A stretch of 60,000 nt of DNA from Phoronis australis (taxonomy: Eukaryota; Phoronida; Phoronidae), in assembly GCA_002633005.1 (NCBI GenBank), contig NMRA01000445.1, positions 64,001 to 124,000 of the forward strand. Reading direction: 5' to 3'. A program made the translations under genes and the position numbers. The notes under the pieces are model-generated. The model did no database searches. It saw nothing but the letters and a program-made list of their open reading frames with translations, and was not told the DNA's origin. How positions within the stretch are numbered: the first letter of the stretch is position 1; every line of letters starts with the position of its first letter. Shown piece after piece: positions 26,401-38,576 of this stretch.

Positions 26401-29400
26401 AAACCCATGTTCCATCAAAAAAACAAACTTACCGCAATGAAACTGAACTCCATGGAGAAATGCTTTCTGGGCTTGAAAATAGCAGACACCTTTTTGGCAA
26501 GTTCAGTTTTTTATTTGCAATGAAAAACCAACAAGTACCGCATTTTCATCAGTAACTGAACAAAGTTCATGAACATTTGGAAATTTAGAGTTTTTTATTG
26601 CGTAAATATAATTATCTAATTTGCTAATATGATAAACAAATTTATTCCGTTTTCCAACTGTGTCCCAAAGGGCATGTTATTTCGTCCACATCGACATCAT
26701 GCACCATTCCTAAAATTATCTCCCCTGACAAGCCGACTTGACAAGCCTCCTCTTAACCAACAACAAATTGACAGTGTTTCCAAGCCCAGAAACCACCTCC
26801 AGTTCGAGAAAGGAACAAAATGAAACCAACTTCAAAACTGTAAGTGGTCTAAAACAAAAGTTAGCTTTTCAAAAACGGGATTACAGGGGCGGATTCAAGC
26901 ATGCCGTGACATTGAAAATACGACTTACGATATCCACCGGGTAGCACTACTGAAGTAAGGCCGCTCTTTTTACCAACTGTATAGATTGAGAGCAACAGAG
27001 TTTTTACAGGAATGCAAGCAATAGCCGTTTACAGGGCTCTCAAACTTCGAGAACCAGTTTGAGGCCCATTATTCAATGGACAAAACTGGTTCACAAAATG
27101 CGGGACCCCTTTAAGTGACTATTAGTGGAGTGCAGGCATTTATATGCATAGGACCCTTGCTTCACTGGCAACACATAGCGAATTTCAAATTCCTTATTAT
27201 AGATGAGTGTTTTCCATTTTATAGTGTAACTACGTGAATATAATGATTATTGCACTTTAGAATTACTATCATAGTAGTTGATATTTAAAAATATTATACT
27301 ACAGTATTATAGTGAGAATAACATGCAGAAATATCAACACACAGAGAAGCAAACAGAGGAGTTTGAAACCTTGCTCAAGGATCTAGCAGTGTGGTCTAGC
27401 GCGATTTGAAACCACCATCTTTCAATTGAGACGGGTACGCTCTGCCATCAGATCAGGTTGACTCTACATTGCGACAACGCAAGTATAACGTGGTCACGGG
27501 AGTTGCCTTGAAATTTCAACAAACGTGACATCAATGAAGAACACATTCAAGGCCTGCTGTGCACGGAGTAATCAAGGGCGTGATTCAAATGAAGGAACAG
27601 CCTATTGAGTAAAGATGGGGTGAAAGAGATTGCTGTTTCTGAAGACAAGTGTGAAATAAGCTCATGACTTTTTTCCGTAATTTTAATCAGGATCACATCA
27701 TCAGTGGGTCCTCAATCCTTTCTTACAATTTCAAGTCAGTATATTGACTCATTTCGTTTCACAACTACCCAAATAGACGAAACTGAATGAGTATTTGAAA
27801 GAAACATAAACAAACAGCACCTCGTATCTGTGGTCAGAGGTCAAGCGACTGAGGTCCTTGAACTCCAGCTGTATTGTAGTGACCTCTGCGGTGCTGCTGT
27901 CGGGACCCCAACGTGGGGCGTGTGCCTTGCGTGTCTTCAAGTTCACGTCGGAGTAAGGCACTGGTGAACCACTAGAGAAACAGGGTAGCAGACGGTCTCC
28001 GAGATCGACCTGTTAAATTTGAGTGATACTGAGTGCTACATTGGTAGGTCAAAAATGGCCAACTTCAAAGTAAGATGAAATACGAACAAAGTCGTTTATT
28101 AAGGCCCAAAATAACTTACACATATGATCTGTGTTCAGACCGCTGAAACAAAAAGCTTTTACTTGTCTTATTTTGTGGCTCGATTTTTAGTAAATGTTGC
28201 AAAATTAATTCTGAACGTTCAACATTTGACACTGTGTGAAAAGTTAAGTATCTAACCCTCAATATACACGTACCTTTAAGGTCAAAAACAAAATTAATGT
28301 TTAAAGTAAAAGTGCAATTCATCAAAACCAAATGAGAGACAGCAAGTTTTGAGCACTGATAACTGAGTGGCCACGGTGAGCTGATAGTAAAACAATTACG
28401 AGTTTCACCTTGTTTAAGTCAGAGATACTCACAGCTTTCTCTAAAAACATCTTGTCTTTGGTCAGGTGGTAGGAGCTCAGCAGACTACCCAACACACGGA
28501 TGGTTATTTCAAACAAGTTAACATCCTTGGAGTTATCAAAGTTAAGAGAGTTAGCTACCCAGTCCCGAGCCTCCTTGAACTCTGCAAAATGCACAAATGT
28601 ACAAACTCTACCATGACTGCACTAGGTACACCATCAGACAGTATTCAGACTAATACCATTTCCAGTCATGACAGCTAATTTATTGTAAATGGCAAAAATG
28701 ATTGGTAATAACTATTAAGGAATGCCTTAGTCACCCAGTTACTAGTCAACTAGTTACTAGTCAACTAGTTACTAATCATCTAGTTACTAGTCAACTAGTT
28801 ACTAATCATCTAGTTACTAGTCAAATAGTTACTAATCATCTAGTTACTAGTCAACTAGTTACTAATCATCTAGTTACTAGTCAACTAGTTACTAATCATC
28901 TAGTTACTAGTCAACTAGTTACTAATCATCTAGTTACTAGTCAACTAGTTACTAAGTCACCCAGTTACTAGTCAACTAGTTACTAATCATCTAGTTACTA
29001 GTCAACTAGTTACTAATCATCTAGTTACTAGTCAACTAGTTACTAATCATCTAGTTACTAGTCAACTAGTTACTAAGTCACCCAGTTACTAGTCACCCAG
29101 TTACCAAGTCACCCAGTTACCAAGTCACCTAGTTACCAAGTCACCTTGTTACCAAGTCACCTTAATAGTCACCTAGTTTATGGTCACCTAGTTACTAGTC
29201 CCCTAGTTACTAACTTTCCTGTCAATAGCCTTCATTATTAGTCATGAAGAAAGACTAATTTGACGATGAATTTTGGCTTCTGCCCAGTCGTCATGACGGG
29301 GAATTCCAGGTAATTTTGTCTGAGTGAATACTTTTGGCTTGAACTCGATATCCTGTGGAGCACAAAGGCAGTTGGCCAATACAAACTTGTTCAGACAAAA

Positions 29401-32400
29401 TTTTTGTACTTCCCCAAGTAACTTGAAACAGCGCTGTGATAATTTCTTTTCAACACAGCAGTGAGCGCAGTAAGAAATGTTATTGACAAGCAGCTGGTGA
29501 AGTCAAAAAGTGGCAAAAAGTCAATAAAAATGTAAAGACCTAAAGCGCTTACAACTCGTCAAAGCCACGATGTAACATAACCTTTCCTGAAGTGTGCCAG
29601 TGTCCTATACTGGGTTAGTACCACGTTCAAAATTAATTTTGACAAAACCACAGTATTGATTACTTTACAATTAAGTATTGTTTTTGTATTTTCAACCAAC
29701 ACCTTCACTTAAATCACAATTTCACTTGTTCTAATCTTGTTTACATTCAGTGTTTGTAGCATATTTGTGTTTACCAAATAATCATTGCTTTTCATGATAA
29801 TGATTTTTGGACAATTGTAGTTACTAGGTGACCCGCAGAGATTTAAAAATAAAGATTTGAAGCTGTTCATCTCCAAAAAACTCTGCGGAACGAGTGGTAT
29901 TCACTAGGTGGCGCTAATGATGAATGGGTCTCTTAGTGTTTTTGAATGAAATAGGAATAGGAAGCTATTCACAAGCATGAAGTGTTCATGGCCTAGGTTG
30001 AGATTATGATAGCTTAAATATGTTAGTCGCAGGACTTAGAATGTAGCACAACTACCAAAATACAGGCACTTCATAAGCCAGGACACTTATCTCACAAGCG
30101 CCACCTAGTGAGCTCCTCGTAACATGCGTACAGCCCAAGCCCAATCACCTTCCTTCATGCCCATAATATAGAGTGTGTCCAGGGAGTCAATGAGTGTGAG
30201 CCCAACGTTGAACCAAGTGCTGTGTGTTCTTGTCATGGGCTTCAACTCATCGTAACCCCAAGCGTACTTCTTGTATGCCGACCAGGCATGCCTCATGGCT
30301 GCCACCACAGCCTGCTGCTTCTCATTGGCTGGACCTGCGGGAAAAATCATAGCCATTAAGGCACGCCCATTGACCTATTTTACACATTCCTGAAGAGCAC
30401 AATTATGGAGATCTTTGACTCTTTCAGAGCCAATATCGTATTCCAGTGACTGCGCACACTACCGGTGTCTCACGACTTTAGTAGCTCTTTGGGGGCCATA
30501 TTATTTCTTAATCCCTCAAAAGGAGATGCAAATCAAATCATGAAATAAGAAAAATTAAAACTTCTTGTTTTCTCTCTACATTATTCTGTAATCAGAATGG
30601 AAATTATTGGTGTTGTTTCTGGCCTAATAAACCCCCTAAATTAATCTTAAAATCTCACCAATTTCGGACAAATTTAATTTCCAAAAATGTCCCTTTTCAA
30701 TTTCTTCAAAGGTAATGCCCACATTTTAACAAAGTTTTCAAGTTTGATGTTAGCAGTGGTACAAAACTTGAATACGGAAATTCGTTTCAATTTGGGCCTG
30801 CTTATGTTTCATGGACCAATGAGACATTAAAATTTCACATGTCCACCATATTTGATCTTGAAAGTTGTCCATAGTTAACCAGCCGAAGTAGAATTCAATT
30901 TAACTTTAATATCATTACAATGAACATAGGAATATGAAATATACATTGGCGGATTTACCTACAGCCTTGATCATTCACTTTTGCTGTAAAAGCCCATGTT
31001 TTTAGCACCAACTAAAATAATGCTTTATAGCTTCTAAGTTCTGTACTCATGAGAGCTATCATCAGACAATATTTTGAAAACTGTGAACATTAACATTAGA
31101 AGCCTCAGAAATGAACAATAAAAGTCAATTTTGGTAACTATTTTAAATCAAAACTACACAGTAATAGTTTATTTCTTACAACTAAAAGACAAATAACACA
31201 TGTCCTTCGATACGAAATCTAGTTATCATCGACCATTTCAGTGCTGGCAGAGAGTCATTCGCAGAGCTGACCCACCCAAATGAAAACCCATACTTAAATT
31301 TTCAAATAAAAATGCTTACTGTAAAAGTTCACAAACATTGGAGGCAGATAAGTCCCAAAATTACCCTGGTTCATTTTTCAAGGGCTACTTAGATACAGCT
31401 ATGAAAGCCGGCTAATTTTTCAAAATTTTGCCAAATTATAGGCATGGTAAAAGACTTGGACATACAAAAAGAATTGGTGCAACTTCTTTTTAAAACATGT
31501 CTTGTATTGTACCCTAAGGACAAAATTTCTATGGGTCTACGGTCCAAGGTTGTATACAAATTTATCTGTGCTGGATGTGGCTCCAGTTATATAGGCGAAA
31601 CTGTTCGCCATTTGAAAACCAGGACCAAGGAACATCTAAGTTCTGACAGTAATTCACATGTAAATATTCACCTGCAGAGCTCCAATCATTGTTATCAGCA
31701 GTGCTCTTTCAATGACTTTGCAATAATAGACCAGGCAGTAACAACAAAGGAGCTTAAAATTCGTGAGGCTTTACATATCAGTTGGTGCAAGCCCAATCTC
31801 AATAGGCAACTGACACACCACAGGTTGTCATTGTTGGTATAGTTCATTGTCACTCCCTGTAACTGACTGTATCTGTGCTTCATTACTTGTTGCTGGGCCT
31901 AGCTAGGTGGCCACTGTATTATGACTTCTGAGGATGGTGTTTAATAAATGACACCGAAACATGTCAAGTTTTAAATCCGTTGTTGTTTTCGTGAACATAT
32001 GCTGTTACTTGCTATCATGGAGATGTCTTGTATTAATGGTATTCTACCATGTAATTACACCCATTACTTTACCCAGGTAATAAATGAAAGACTGCGGCAC
32101 TAGTGATTGTTGTGAACACCAGTCTTCACACAACACTGTTTTGTCAAAATGGACCATCCCCAGTTGCCAACATAACCTACTATGGATGGTCAAAATTCCT
32201 GCATGCAGCATAATTTCGAAATTGGGATCAATGCATCTCATTTATTCACTAACAGTATTTCACTAACAGCAGTATTTTACTAACAGCCCAGATTAACCGT
32301 CACATTTTGATATGAACTGCCCACACATTAGTTCTAGTGGTTGAAGTGTCCAAGATCGTATCACAGCCATTTTGCATTACGAAAACTACTTTTTGTCCTA

Positions 32401-35400
32401 TTAAGCTGCCTATGTTAAATTTTTGCGCTTTGGGGTTTAGGAACATTTACCACGCTTACCCAATCTTGAATTGTTGAATAAGCCATCAATGTAAAACACA
32501 GGCAATGCGTTATTTTCAAATTTGCAATTTGGTTGGCCAAACCCAATAAACTCAGAAGAGTTTACGTTTATAGCAATGGATAATTTCAAGGTTCGTGTTG
32601 GTAACGGAAAAAAATACTATCATGGTAAGAAAAAGTATGAGACTGATTTTGCAACTGTCACAGTAAAAGGCTTTGTTTGGTTTTTCGTTCTTCAGTCGAC
32701 AGAACAGAGTGAAATGCAGCTTTATGTAATTTTTGTGCCTGTGCATCACTTTATTAATTTAAAACTATGTTTGAAACACACACATCATTCAGTAAAATTA
32801 ATAAACAAATGAGCGCTCGACGATATCTATCCACATTAGCTAATTTGAGACAGATTCAGGTCTATCCACATAGCTAATTACAGAAATGTCCGTCAAGGGA
32901 TGGCGACATACTCCTCCGCAAAGCAAAAACATGGCCACCACAGCGCCATTTTTGTCAGATTTCAACTAAAAACAATAAACCAAGACGTCAATGAGACACG
33001 TTTTATATGAATTTCATGTTACTCTGAAGAAAAATGCAACCTGCGAACTAATCAACAAAAAATTGTGGTCAAGTAAGATACCTAATAATGTAAACAACTG
33101 GGGAGTATGGAAACAGGAGTTGGGCTGTGAGGATGTCAAATTAACGAAAACGAGCAATAGTTGGACGGGAAGGCACATATCCACAGGTGGGTTTCCTGCA
33201 AGAAATTCACCTTTGAATGGGTCGTGACTAGAGACCTCCACACTTTCTTGTATACCTTCCTTCTCAGACAAATCTTCCTCTTTGATAACCACCTGCAAGG
33301 ATGCACCACGCCGTGAATAATTATGTAGGACCCAAGAAAATTATCCAAGTTTGGCTTACTTTAGAACGTCATACCTCAGAAATGGCCAATTGGATGAACA
33401 AAACCTTCACTGTTCTCCCTAAATACTGTTTGGATTGTTTTTAAAATTTTCCGTTTTTGCACAAGGGACTTAAACCCCCAGATTGAGTAAGCTGATTGTT
33501 GCAGCAGGGGCGGGGTATTTTATGCACCTAGCATGGTGGTAAATGACCTAATAAACTGTAAGTTTCATCGAGGGAAGATGAGTTTAGAACAGCTTGGTAT
33601 AAATGTTCCCCATTGGAACGTTCATAAGCTGACTATACTTTGCTCAAGATTACAGCTTGTACCAAATTTTTAGAAATAGGCAATACTGGCTGTCCCAAAT
33701 CTACGAATTACAATAGAAAACGAACGATAATTCACCTTCATGTTGCACGATACTCACGATGTATGAAAAACGTGTCAATGGCTTTCTTTGACAAATTTGT
33801 AAACTGCCATGTCTTCTTTCTCTTTGTAGTAAAGGCAATGTCCAATATTTGAGAACATTAATATGATGAATGCCAAAACCACACATGTCCCAGTCTCCAG
33901 AATCAAGGACATTCCACTGGCATGAAATTCGGTGTCTAAAACCTTAGAGACTATCCCGAACTGGATAATCTTCATCGTATAACCACTTAGTTACTGAGCA
34001 AGTACAACATGCTAAGTTCATCATAAATGTGACCATCACAAACCTTCTTGAAGTCATCGGTTCCCTTCAGCTGACTCTCTATGTTACTAGCGTCATCCAC
34101 AAACTCCTGCTTTTGCTTTGCCTCATGGGTTCTGTTTAGTCGGGGCGGACCACGCTTTCTGTGCTTAACAACCTGCTAAGAGGAATACAGGCAGATTAGA
34201 AAGTCGCGAGGGGGCACGACCGCAATTTCCTGCTCAGGTGCTTTAGCTTAAGAGCGTGTCTGTCTAAAAAAAGACTTCGCCATTCCTTTAAAAGATTTTT
34301 GAAAACTAAGTTTTAATGCTGAAACTCTGAAATGAAAATAGCAGACAGGCTTTTGTAGCAAATGGAATTATAAATAAGGAACATAATCTGATGTCAAAAA
34401 TATAGACTTGGACAATCCCCAAAAGATCTTAATTCTTGACAGCTGAATTCTATGGCTTGTAAACAAGCTTTTTAAAAATATCGCAGCTTTTCACGACAAG
34501 GTAATAGTCGGATATAACGTGCCCGCATTTTAAGAACCAGTTTTCTCCACTGAATATCGGGTACCGAACTGGTTCTAAAAACGTGGGCGTATTGCATCCG
34601 ACTATTGTCAACAAAAACATAGTCACACCATTTCAAATGCTTGGGCATTGCTCAGATTCCAATAGTAACTTTCTGTGTTTATCACTGAGTTCAAATACAT
34701 ATAAATTTGCAGGATTAAACTAAAATTTAAAGAGATACTTAAGCAGTCTGATCCTGAAGGAAACAAAAGCAAGTCAGTAATTCAAAAGCTTTACATAACA
34801 ACATCCCATACTTTTAAATTCTGTTCTATGACATGCTTGGCTTTTCTTTTCAAATCATCCACCATCATACGATCACGCTGAGCAATTGCTGCCTTATGAA
34901 TGTAGTCGTTGTTGAACGGGTCGTCTGCACGATGTCGATGTCGGTTCCCCAGCGTGTCCAAGTCATCGACACCAAAGAGGTCGTGGTACCAGGTCGGTCC
35001 AACATAGATGAGGCACATTCCACACACAGCTAGCGTAGCCCATATTATGGCACGCTGTAGACGGGAGAGACGATGCCAAGCCTGAAAAATCAGATCAGGT
35101 CAAGAATACATTTATTATCCACTTATTTTGAGCACTCATTTTATTTCACACACACAAAATTATTTCAAAAACAATATTTTGTCCCTCGTCATATCCCTTG
35201 ACATGTGCAGTGTTAAAAATGGTGAGTTACTGATTTTGGGAACTGAATGAGGGGCTGCTCCAAGAAATAGTTTGTTAACGGGAAATTTTGTTCCAGTTGG
35301 AAAGAATTAAATACATCAACAGCCACCTGTGAACAAAAAGTATCTATAACAATGTGACTTTGATGTTTTAGTCAATATAAGGCATAATTTGCCGAAAAGT

Positions 35401-35498
35401 TTCCAGCATATGAAGCGCCTATAGGAGCTCCAATGTCTTACCTGCCAGTAGGAAGGTGGCCACTGTCTAAGTGCAAGTAAGACATTAGCTGAGGTCAT
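20444..35498 (-). CDS. MAN1B1: Endoplasmic reticulum mannosyl-oligosaccharide 1,2-alpha-mannosidase (GH47), 12 coding exons
   Basis: Type II ER membrane enzyme that removes an alpha-1,2-mannose from Man9GlcNAc2 N-glycans in glycoprotein quality control and ERAD. Exons, in transcription order: 35498-35442, 35081-34812, 34172-34044, 33292-33211, 30334-30149, 28581-28433, 28009-27821, 26273-26086, 25512-25389, 24448-24251, 23822-23712, 20662-20444. All join in frame with GT/AG sites to about 633 aa (human about 699). A short cytosolic tail is followed by a membrane segment at about residues 30-50, a charged stem, and a GH47 domain from about 185 to the end. Conserved catalytic or calcium residues, matched by family alignment, are E266 (NLFEITIR), D398 ([11 protein letters not shown]), E535 (RPETVES) and T623 (NTEAHPLP). 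The disulfide cysteines in CFLPGTLAL and TCYEM are kept. An in-frame TAA lies just upstream of the chosen ATG. Divergent with SWT1. Exon 1 is the least certain. Confidence 0.96.
20809..20952. repeat. 14-bp minisatellite
   Basis: About ten tandem copies of CCCAGACAAAATGA, some with ACACAATGA variants, in the last intron of the MAN1B1-type gene. Confidence 0.95.
21145..21270 (+). mobile_element. Possible hAT-type transposon terminal fragment
   Basis: Begins AGGGGCGGACCCAGGATTTT and runs into a G-rich stretch, the appearance of many hAT-family termini. It stops near the single N at 21271 and no matching right end was found. A similar AGGGGCGGATTCA start occurs at about 26886. Confidence 0.3.
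21585..21755. repeat. 28-bp minisatellite
   Basis: Tandem copies of a unit containing GTGATCGTCTCCTCATGACC, degenerate at both ends, inside the last MAN1B1 intron. Confidence 0.9.
21939..23420. mobile_element. Non-autonomous DNA transposon with terminal inverted repeats (about 1.5 kb)
   Basis: The left end CGTATTTGCCATAATAACCG (21940) is matched in inverted orientation by a right end that reads CGTAATAACCGCCC on the minus strand (23395-23420). Just inside both ends lie GGGGCGCTTATTAT-like and GGGCGCTTATTTTAG-like blocks. The interior frame at 23156-22848 (minus, 102 codons) has no transposase motifs. The element lies wholly in the last intron of the MAN1B1-type gene. Confidence 0.65.
26299..26324. 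repeat. Micro-duplication of the MAN1B1 exon 8 start
   Basis: The 26 bp here (GTGCTTCATAATACCATCAG and onward) repeats the exon sequence at 26249-26272 with one or two changes, about 50 bp upstream in the intron. The duplicate lacks the acceptor-adjacent CCTGTAAG, so it should not act as an exon. Confidence 0.75.
27018..27126. mobile_element. MITE family copy A (about 110 bp)
   Basis: Contains GAACCAGTTTGAGGCCC and the inverted AAAACTGGTTC around an ATTCAATGGAC centre. The outer ends CAATAGCC and GACTATTAG are partly complementary. Same family as 34500 and 46858. Intronic. Confidence 0.7.
28729..29212. repeat. 30-bp minisatellite, two 15-bp half-units
   Basis: About 16 copies of a unit alternating CTAGTTACTAGTCAA and CTAGTTACTAATCAT, rich in ACTAGT palindromes. 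It decays on the right into TCACCCAGTTACCAAG variants. It lies in intron 5 of the MAN1B1-type gene. The open frame through it is a repeat artefact. Confidence 0.97.
29901..30111. promoter_or_regulatory. Pair of CTCF-consensus-like motifs in opposite orientation
   Basis: TCACTAGGTGGCGCT at 29901-29915 (plus) and the same motif on the minus strand at about 30097-30111 match the CTCF core pattern CCASYAGRKGGCRS except for the first base. They sit 200 bp apart, just 3' of MAN1B1 exon 5. Binding is inferred from sequence alone. Confidence 0.35.
31430..31990 (+). mobile_element. Penelope-like retroelement 3' fragment (GIY-YIG domain)
   Basis: The 31444-31842 frame (132 codons) carries the C-terminal part of a Penelope-like element protein. 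It has [28 protein letters not shown] with a CX2C pair, then [18 protein letters not shown], the GIY-YIG endonuclease core. W-C-K-P-N-L-N follows near the end. No reverse transcriptase is found upstream, so the copy is 5'-truncated. The non-coding tail to about 31990 contains a hammerhead-like motif, as in terminal repeats of this class. It is inserted antisense in intron 4 of the MAN1B1-type gene. Confidence 0.88.
31923..31970 (+). ncRNA. Hammerhead-ribozyme-like motif at the Penelope element end
   Basis: Stem I ACTT (31924-31927) can pair with AAGT (31966-31969). The core CTGAGGA (31928-31934) is followed by stem II GGTGT/ACACC (31936-31940 with 31951-31955), then GAAA (31956-31959), a minimal C-AT-G stem III and the UC cleavage position. 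One extra T (31935) between the core and stem II departs from the canonical fold. Penelope-like elements are known to carry minimal hammerheads; activity of this copy is unproven. Confidence 0.55.
34500..34609. mobile_element. MITE family copy B (about 110 bp)
   Basis: Near-complete hairpin. The left end GTAATAGTCGGATATAACGT pairs with the right end reading GACAATAGTCGGATGCAATA on the minus strand. The inner pair is AAGAACCAGTTTT and GAACTGGTTCTAAAA. It lies in the intron between MAN1B1 exons 2 and 3. Confidence 0.85.
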
Positions 35499-35557
35499 TT
35501 TGATAGTGGTTAGCTGTGTAAATTAGAAGTTGGTTTCTTCGTGAGACATGACAGCTT

Positions 35558-36043
35558 GGTTCTCAGATAGGGAGAATTAATTTTCTCTAGATCCCGTGAT
35601 ATTCTCCCTATTGGGGGAATGAATTTCACAAAGTGTCTATGAGAAAAGAGTTATCAAACAGAGAAATTCGAGTTTGGAACTATTCAATGGAGTATGAAAA
35701 ATAACTAGGATTGACTGCGGGAATTAAAAAATGACATCGATTTGTTTCGACAGACTGATCATCTCTTTTCAGTTCTTGCTACAGGCAATACCCTGACAGT
35801 ACTGCAAATCAAACAACCAAAGTAGATAATAAACAACACAGTACAATCAAATAACAACAATTCTCCCGGAACTTTTTAAAATGTCCCTTTTAAACAAAAT
35901 TCACCATCCGAGAATAACAAAAATCAGTTTTCAGAAAAATCAAAGCAAATACTAGAGAGATCTATACATCTTAAAGCCAGTGAAAATTATCTCGAAATGG
36001 TGAAACTTTCCCGATACAGTGAAGTTCTCCCGATTTGAGAACC
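35558..36043. mobile_element. Non-autonomous element with terminal inverted repeats, upstream of MAN1B1
   Basis: The left end GGTTCTCAGATAGGGAGAA and the right end, GGTTCTCAAATCGGGAGAAC when read on the minus strand, form imperfect inverted termini around a 480-bp AT-rich non-coding interior. It lies about 60 bp upstream of the MAN1B1-type start codon, within the divergent promoter interval. Confidence 0.6.
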
Positions 36044-38576
36044 TGCTTCTGCTCCGCGGCCAGGCCATGGCCTTGGTATTGCGATTGGGGCATGGCCATG
36101 GAGATTAGGCCAGGGACTCGAGCAACGCAGCACTCACTCGCAAACAACTTTGCCGCCTTCTTGCTTTGTTTGCGTCATAACCATCAGATCCAAGGCTCAC
36201 AACAGCGTCGGACCCAACACCTGTACGATATGGACTCCCGTACATAACAGAATTTAGCATACATTTGAATACAGTTCCATTTCATTTCAAGTTCTTGAGT
36301 TCACTGCCAACACGTCGGAAGTGACTATTTTTTATAGTTTCCAGTCACTGAAGAGTAATGCAACATCTGTCGACGGTGTAGTAAAATAAATATTCCAGAC
36401 GTTAGAGTAGCTAAAAGAGACAAACCATGCACCCAATTCCGTCAAGACATCTTTAGAAACTCGCTTAAACCATTTGTTTTACATTGGTTTTATGTATTTC
36501 GTGCCCAGTCAATTATTTGAATGCTTAGTTAAGTTCTTTTTTTTCGTAAGGTGTCGCTGTAGTATTTGAAGTCAGTTTCAGCGTTCGGCGTGATATTGTC
36601 AACTACAACTAGTTGAGATTATTTCCTGGCAAGTCATATAATTGGTTTACTGACCTAAAATATGATGTTTGGTTAAGTTCAATACTTAATGATAGTCATT
36701 GATTCTCAGGGCATAAGACACAGACGCAGTACGAAACTTATTGCTGTCACTGGGACTTGCCAACTTGTTAACTTCAACAGCCTGAACAGGGTCAAGTTGT
36801 CGTAGTCGCCTCAACAAGTCAAGCGCAGCTCTGCCACTACTACTACTAGAGTACTAGACAGGTCCTCTCGGCTGTCCTGTCTTCTCTCGGCGTTGCTCAC
36901 GGCGGTTAGCACCTTTGCTCAGGCTCAGCAGCTCGGGTTGTTATCCAGGTTTCCTCACTGTTGTCACAGAAGTGGTTGTACACAACCAGGTTCTTATCAC
37001 GCAATAAGTCCGACTACACAGGCGTGCCGTAAGGTCACAGGTCCAACTCCACTCAGAGTGCCCACACCAGGCTGAGCCAGGTCTCTAATCTACCGAAATT
37101 AAACTCAAAATTTTGTCTGACATTTTGTGTTTTAGTTTTACTAAGTTGTGCACACTCACAAAATAATGTTCTAGGGTCACCTGCTTACTCACTGTCTGCT
37201 CTATCAAACGACCTACCTACGCTAACCAATCTCTGAAGTGACATGTACTATGTTTATATATTTTAAACTTGATATAGTTGTGTTTTCTTTATTGATCTTC
37301 ATTGTTATACAGTGACATAATGCTCAGGAGAGAGTGTGGTCACTTGAACCAAGAAATTTTTTGGTCTTCAGCATACTCAGTCAGTCACCATTTTTAAGTG
37401 AGCCTCTTTTTATATTTTAAAAACAATGCATTCTGTGCTTAATAGCACGTCAAAGTGTGAGTTTTTCGCGTGCCTTGTTATATTTATGTCTCAAATGCAT
37501 TGTGTTTTAAACCGAAAAAGAAGCTTACTGCTAAAATGGCGACTGCGTGAATAAGTCTTATATTTGGCACTGATGAATATCTAATCCTAGTCCTAGTTTG
37601 CAATTAATGAGTGTACATCAATGAACATGAAATCTGAGTTTTACTGAAAACCCAAATCTTAGGTGTGTACTCAAGTTGGTTGCTCGACCAAGTCTAGGGA
37701 TAATCAAGTTTGAATTAAAACTCACTATGAGCTCGCCATTTACACTTCTTAACTTTTTATTGAAGTAACACTAAATGTATAACATAAATTTTGTGTTTGA
37801 TTTCAGGTATAAAACTTAGACCCCCGTGCCCAGGTGTTGAAGTGCCAGTCACTGCAGTAGCACATGGCTGTTCTTGTCTCGGTCATCTAATGAGCACCCT
37901 GGGTGTTTTCACAGCAGGTAACAGACCCCAATCATCAGAGGGACATTAGTATACTCGTGCAGCAATTCGAAACAGAACACAGATGAATGACTTTTACATT
38001 TACTGAAACTTCTTGACTTTGTTTCTGTCAAACTCAAAGTCTTCCAAACATATTTCCCACAAACCGTGAAATATTCCGAAAATGTCCTAACAAAGGGATT
38101 TCATAGTTTCGAGAGAAATGACTCTTCGTTACGACTTGAAAGCAGGCTCTAGAACTTGGCTCGTCATGTCATGGCATTTTAAGTGGCAAGCATAGTCCCT
38201 AGCAATAATCAACTGTCTGTTATTATTTTCCCATAAATCACTTCTCATTTTAGGAATGGAACAAATTCAGACTAGTTTTTTAGCATTGATTTGTCAGAAG
38301 TTATATTTTTTACGAAAGGTGGTTTTGTAGCAACCTGTATAAAGACAAAGCACGTGGCATAACATTTTGCCTAGGTATGGGAACATATAATTAGTCTTCA
38401 GAAACACCATCTGTTGGTCACATTACGTGACTTACATAAAATTAAGTCTGAAAAAATCTGCCATGACCAGAGTTCGAACCAGCCTTTCTGCTAACCGTGC
38501 AGATTGATAACAACACAATAAATTATTATATTTTGGCAATAGACGCAGAATCTTATGGCGCGAAACATTCTTTCAG
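36044..38576. promoter_or_regulatory. Divergent intergenic interval between MAN1B1 and SWT1
   Basis: No coding segment is recognised. The stretches 36040-36240 and 36780-36920 are richer in CG than their surroundings. AAAATGGCGACTG at about 37534 resembles a YY1 site, often found at housekeeping transcription starts. CTTTCAG directly precedes the SWT1 ATG and looks like a splice acceptor, so a non-coding first exon of SWT1 probably lies in this interval. Its position was not determined. Confidence 0.4.

Noticed and set aside
28702-28971. Open frame rich in [10 protein letters not shown] repeats
   Set aside because: Translation of the 30-bp minisatellite inside a MAN1B1 intron, not a protein.
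28729-29212. CRISPR-like regular repeats
   Set aside because: Head-to-tail units without unique spacers in a eukaryotic intron; a minisatellite.
32522-32812. 96-codon frame in MAN1B1 intron 4
   Set aside because: No recognisable motif, and the antisense strand is equally open; likely chance.
38461-38520. tRNA-like box B (GGTTCGAACTC) on the minus strand just upstream of SWT1
   Set aside because: The T-arm does not pair and no box A lies at the right distance.
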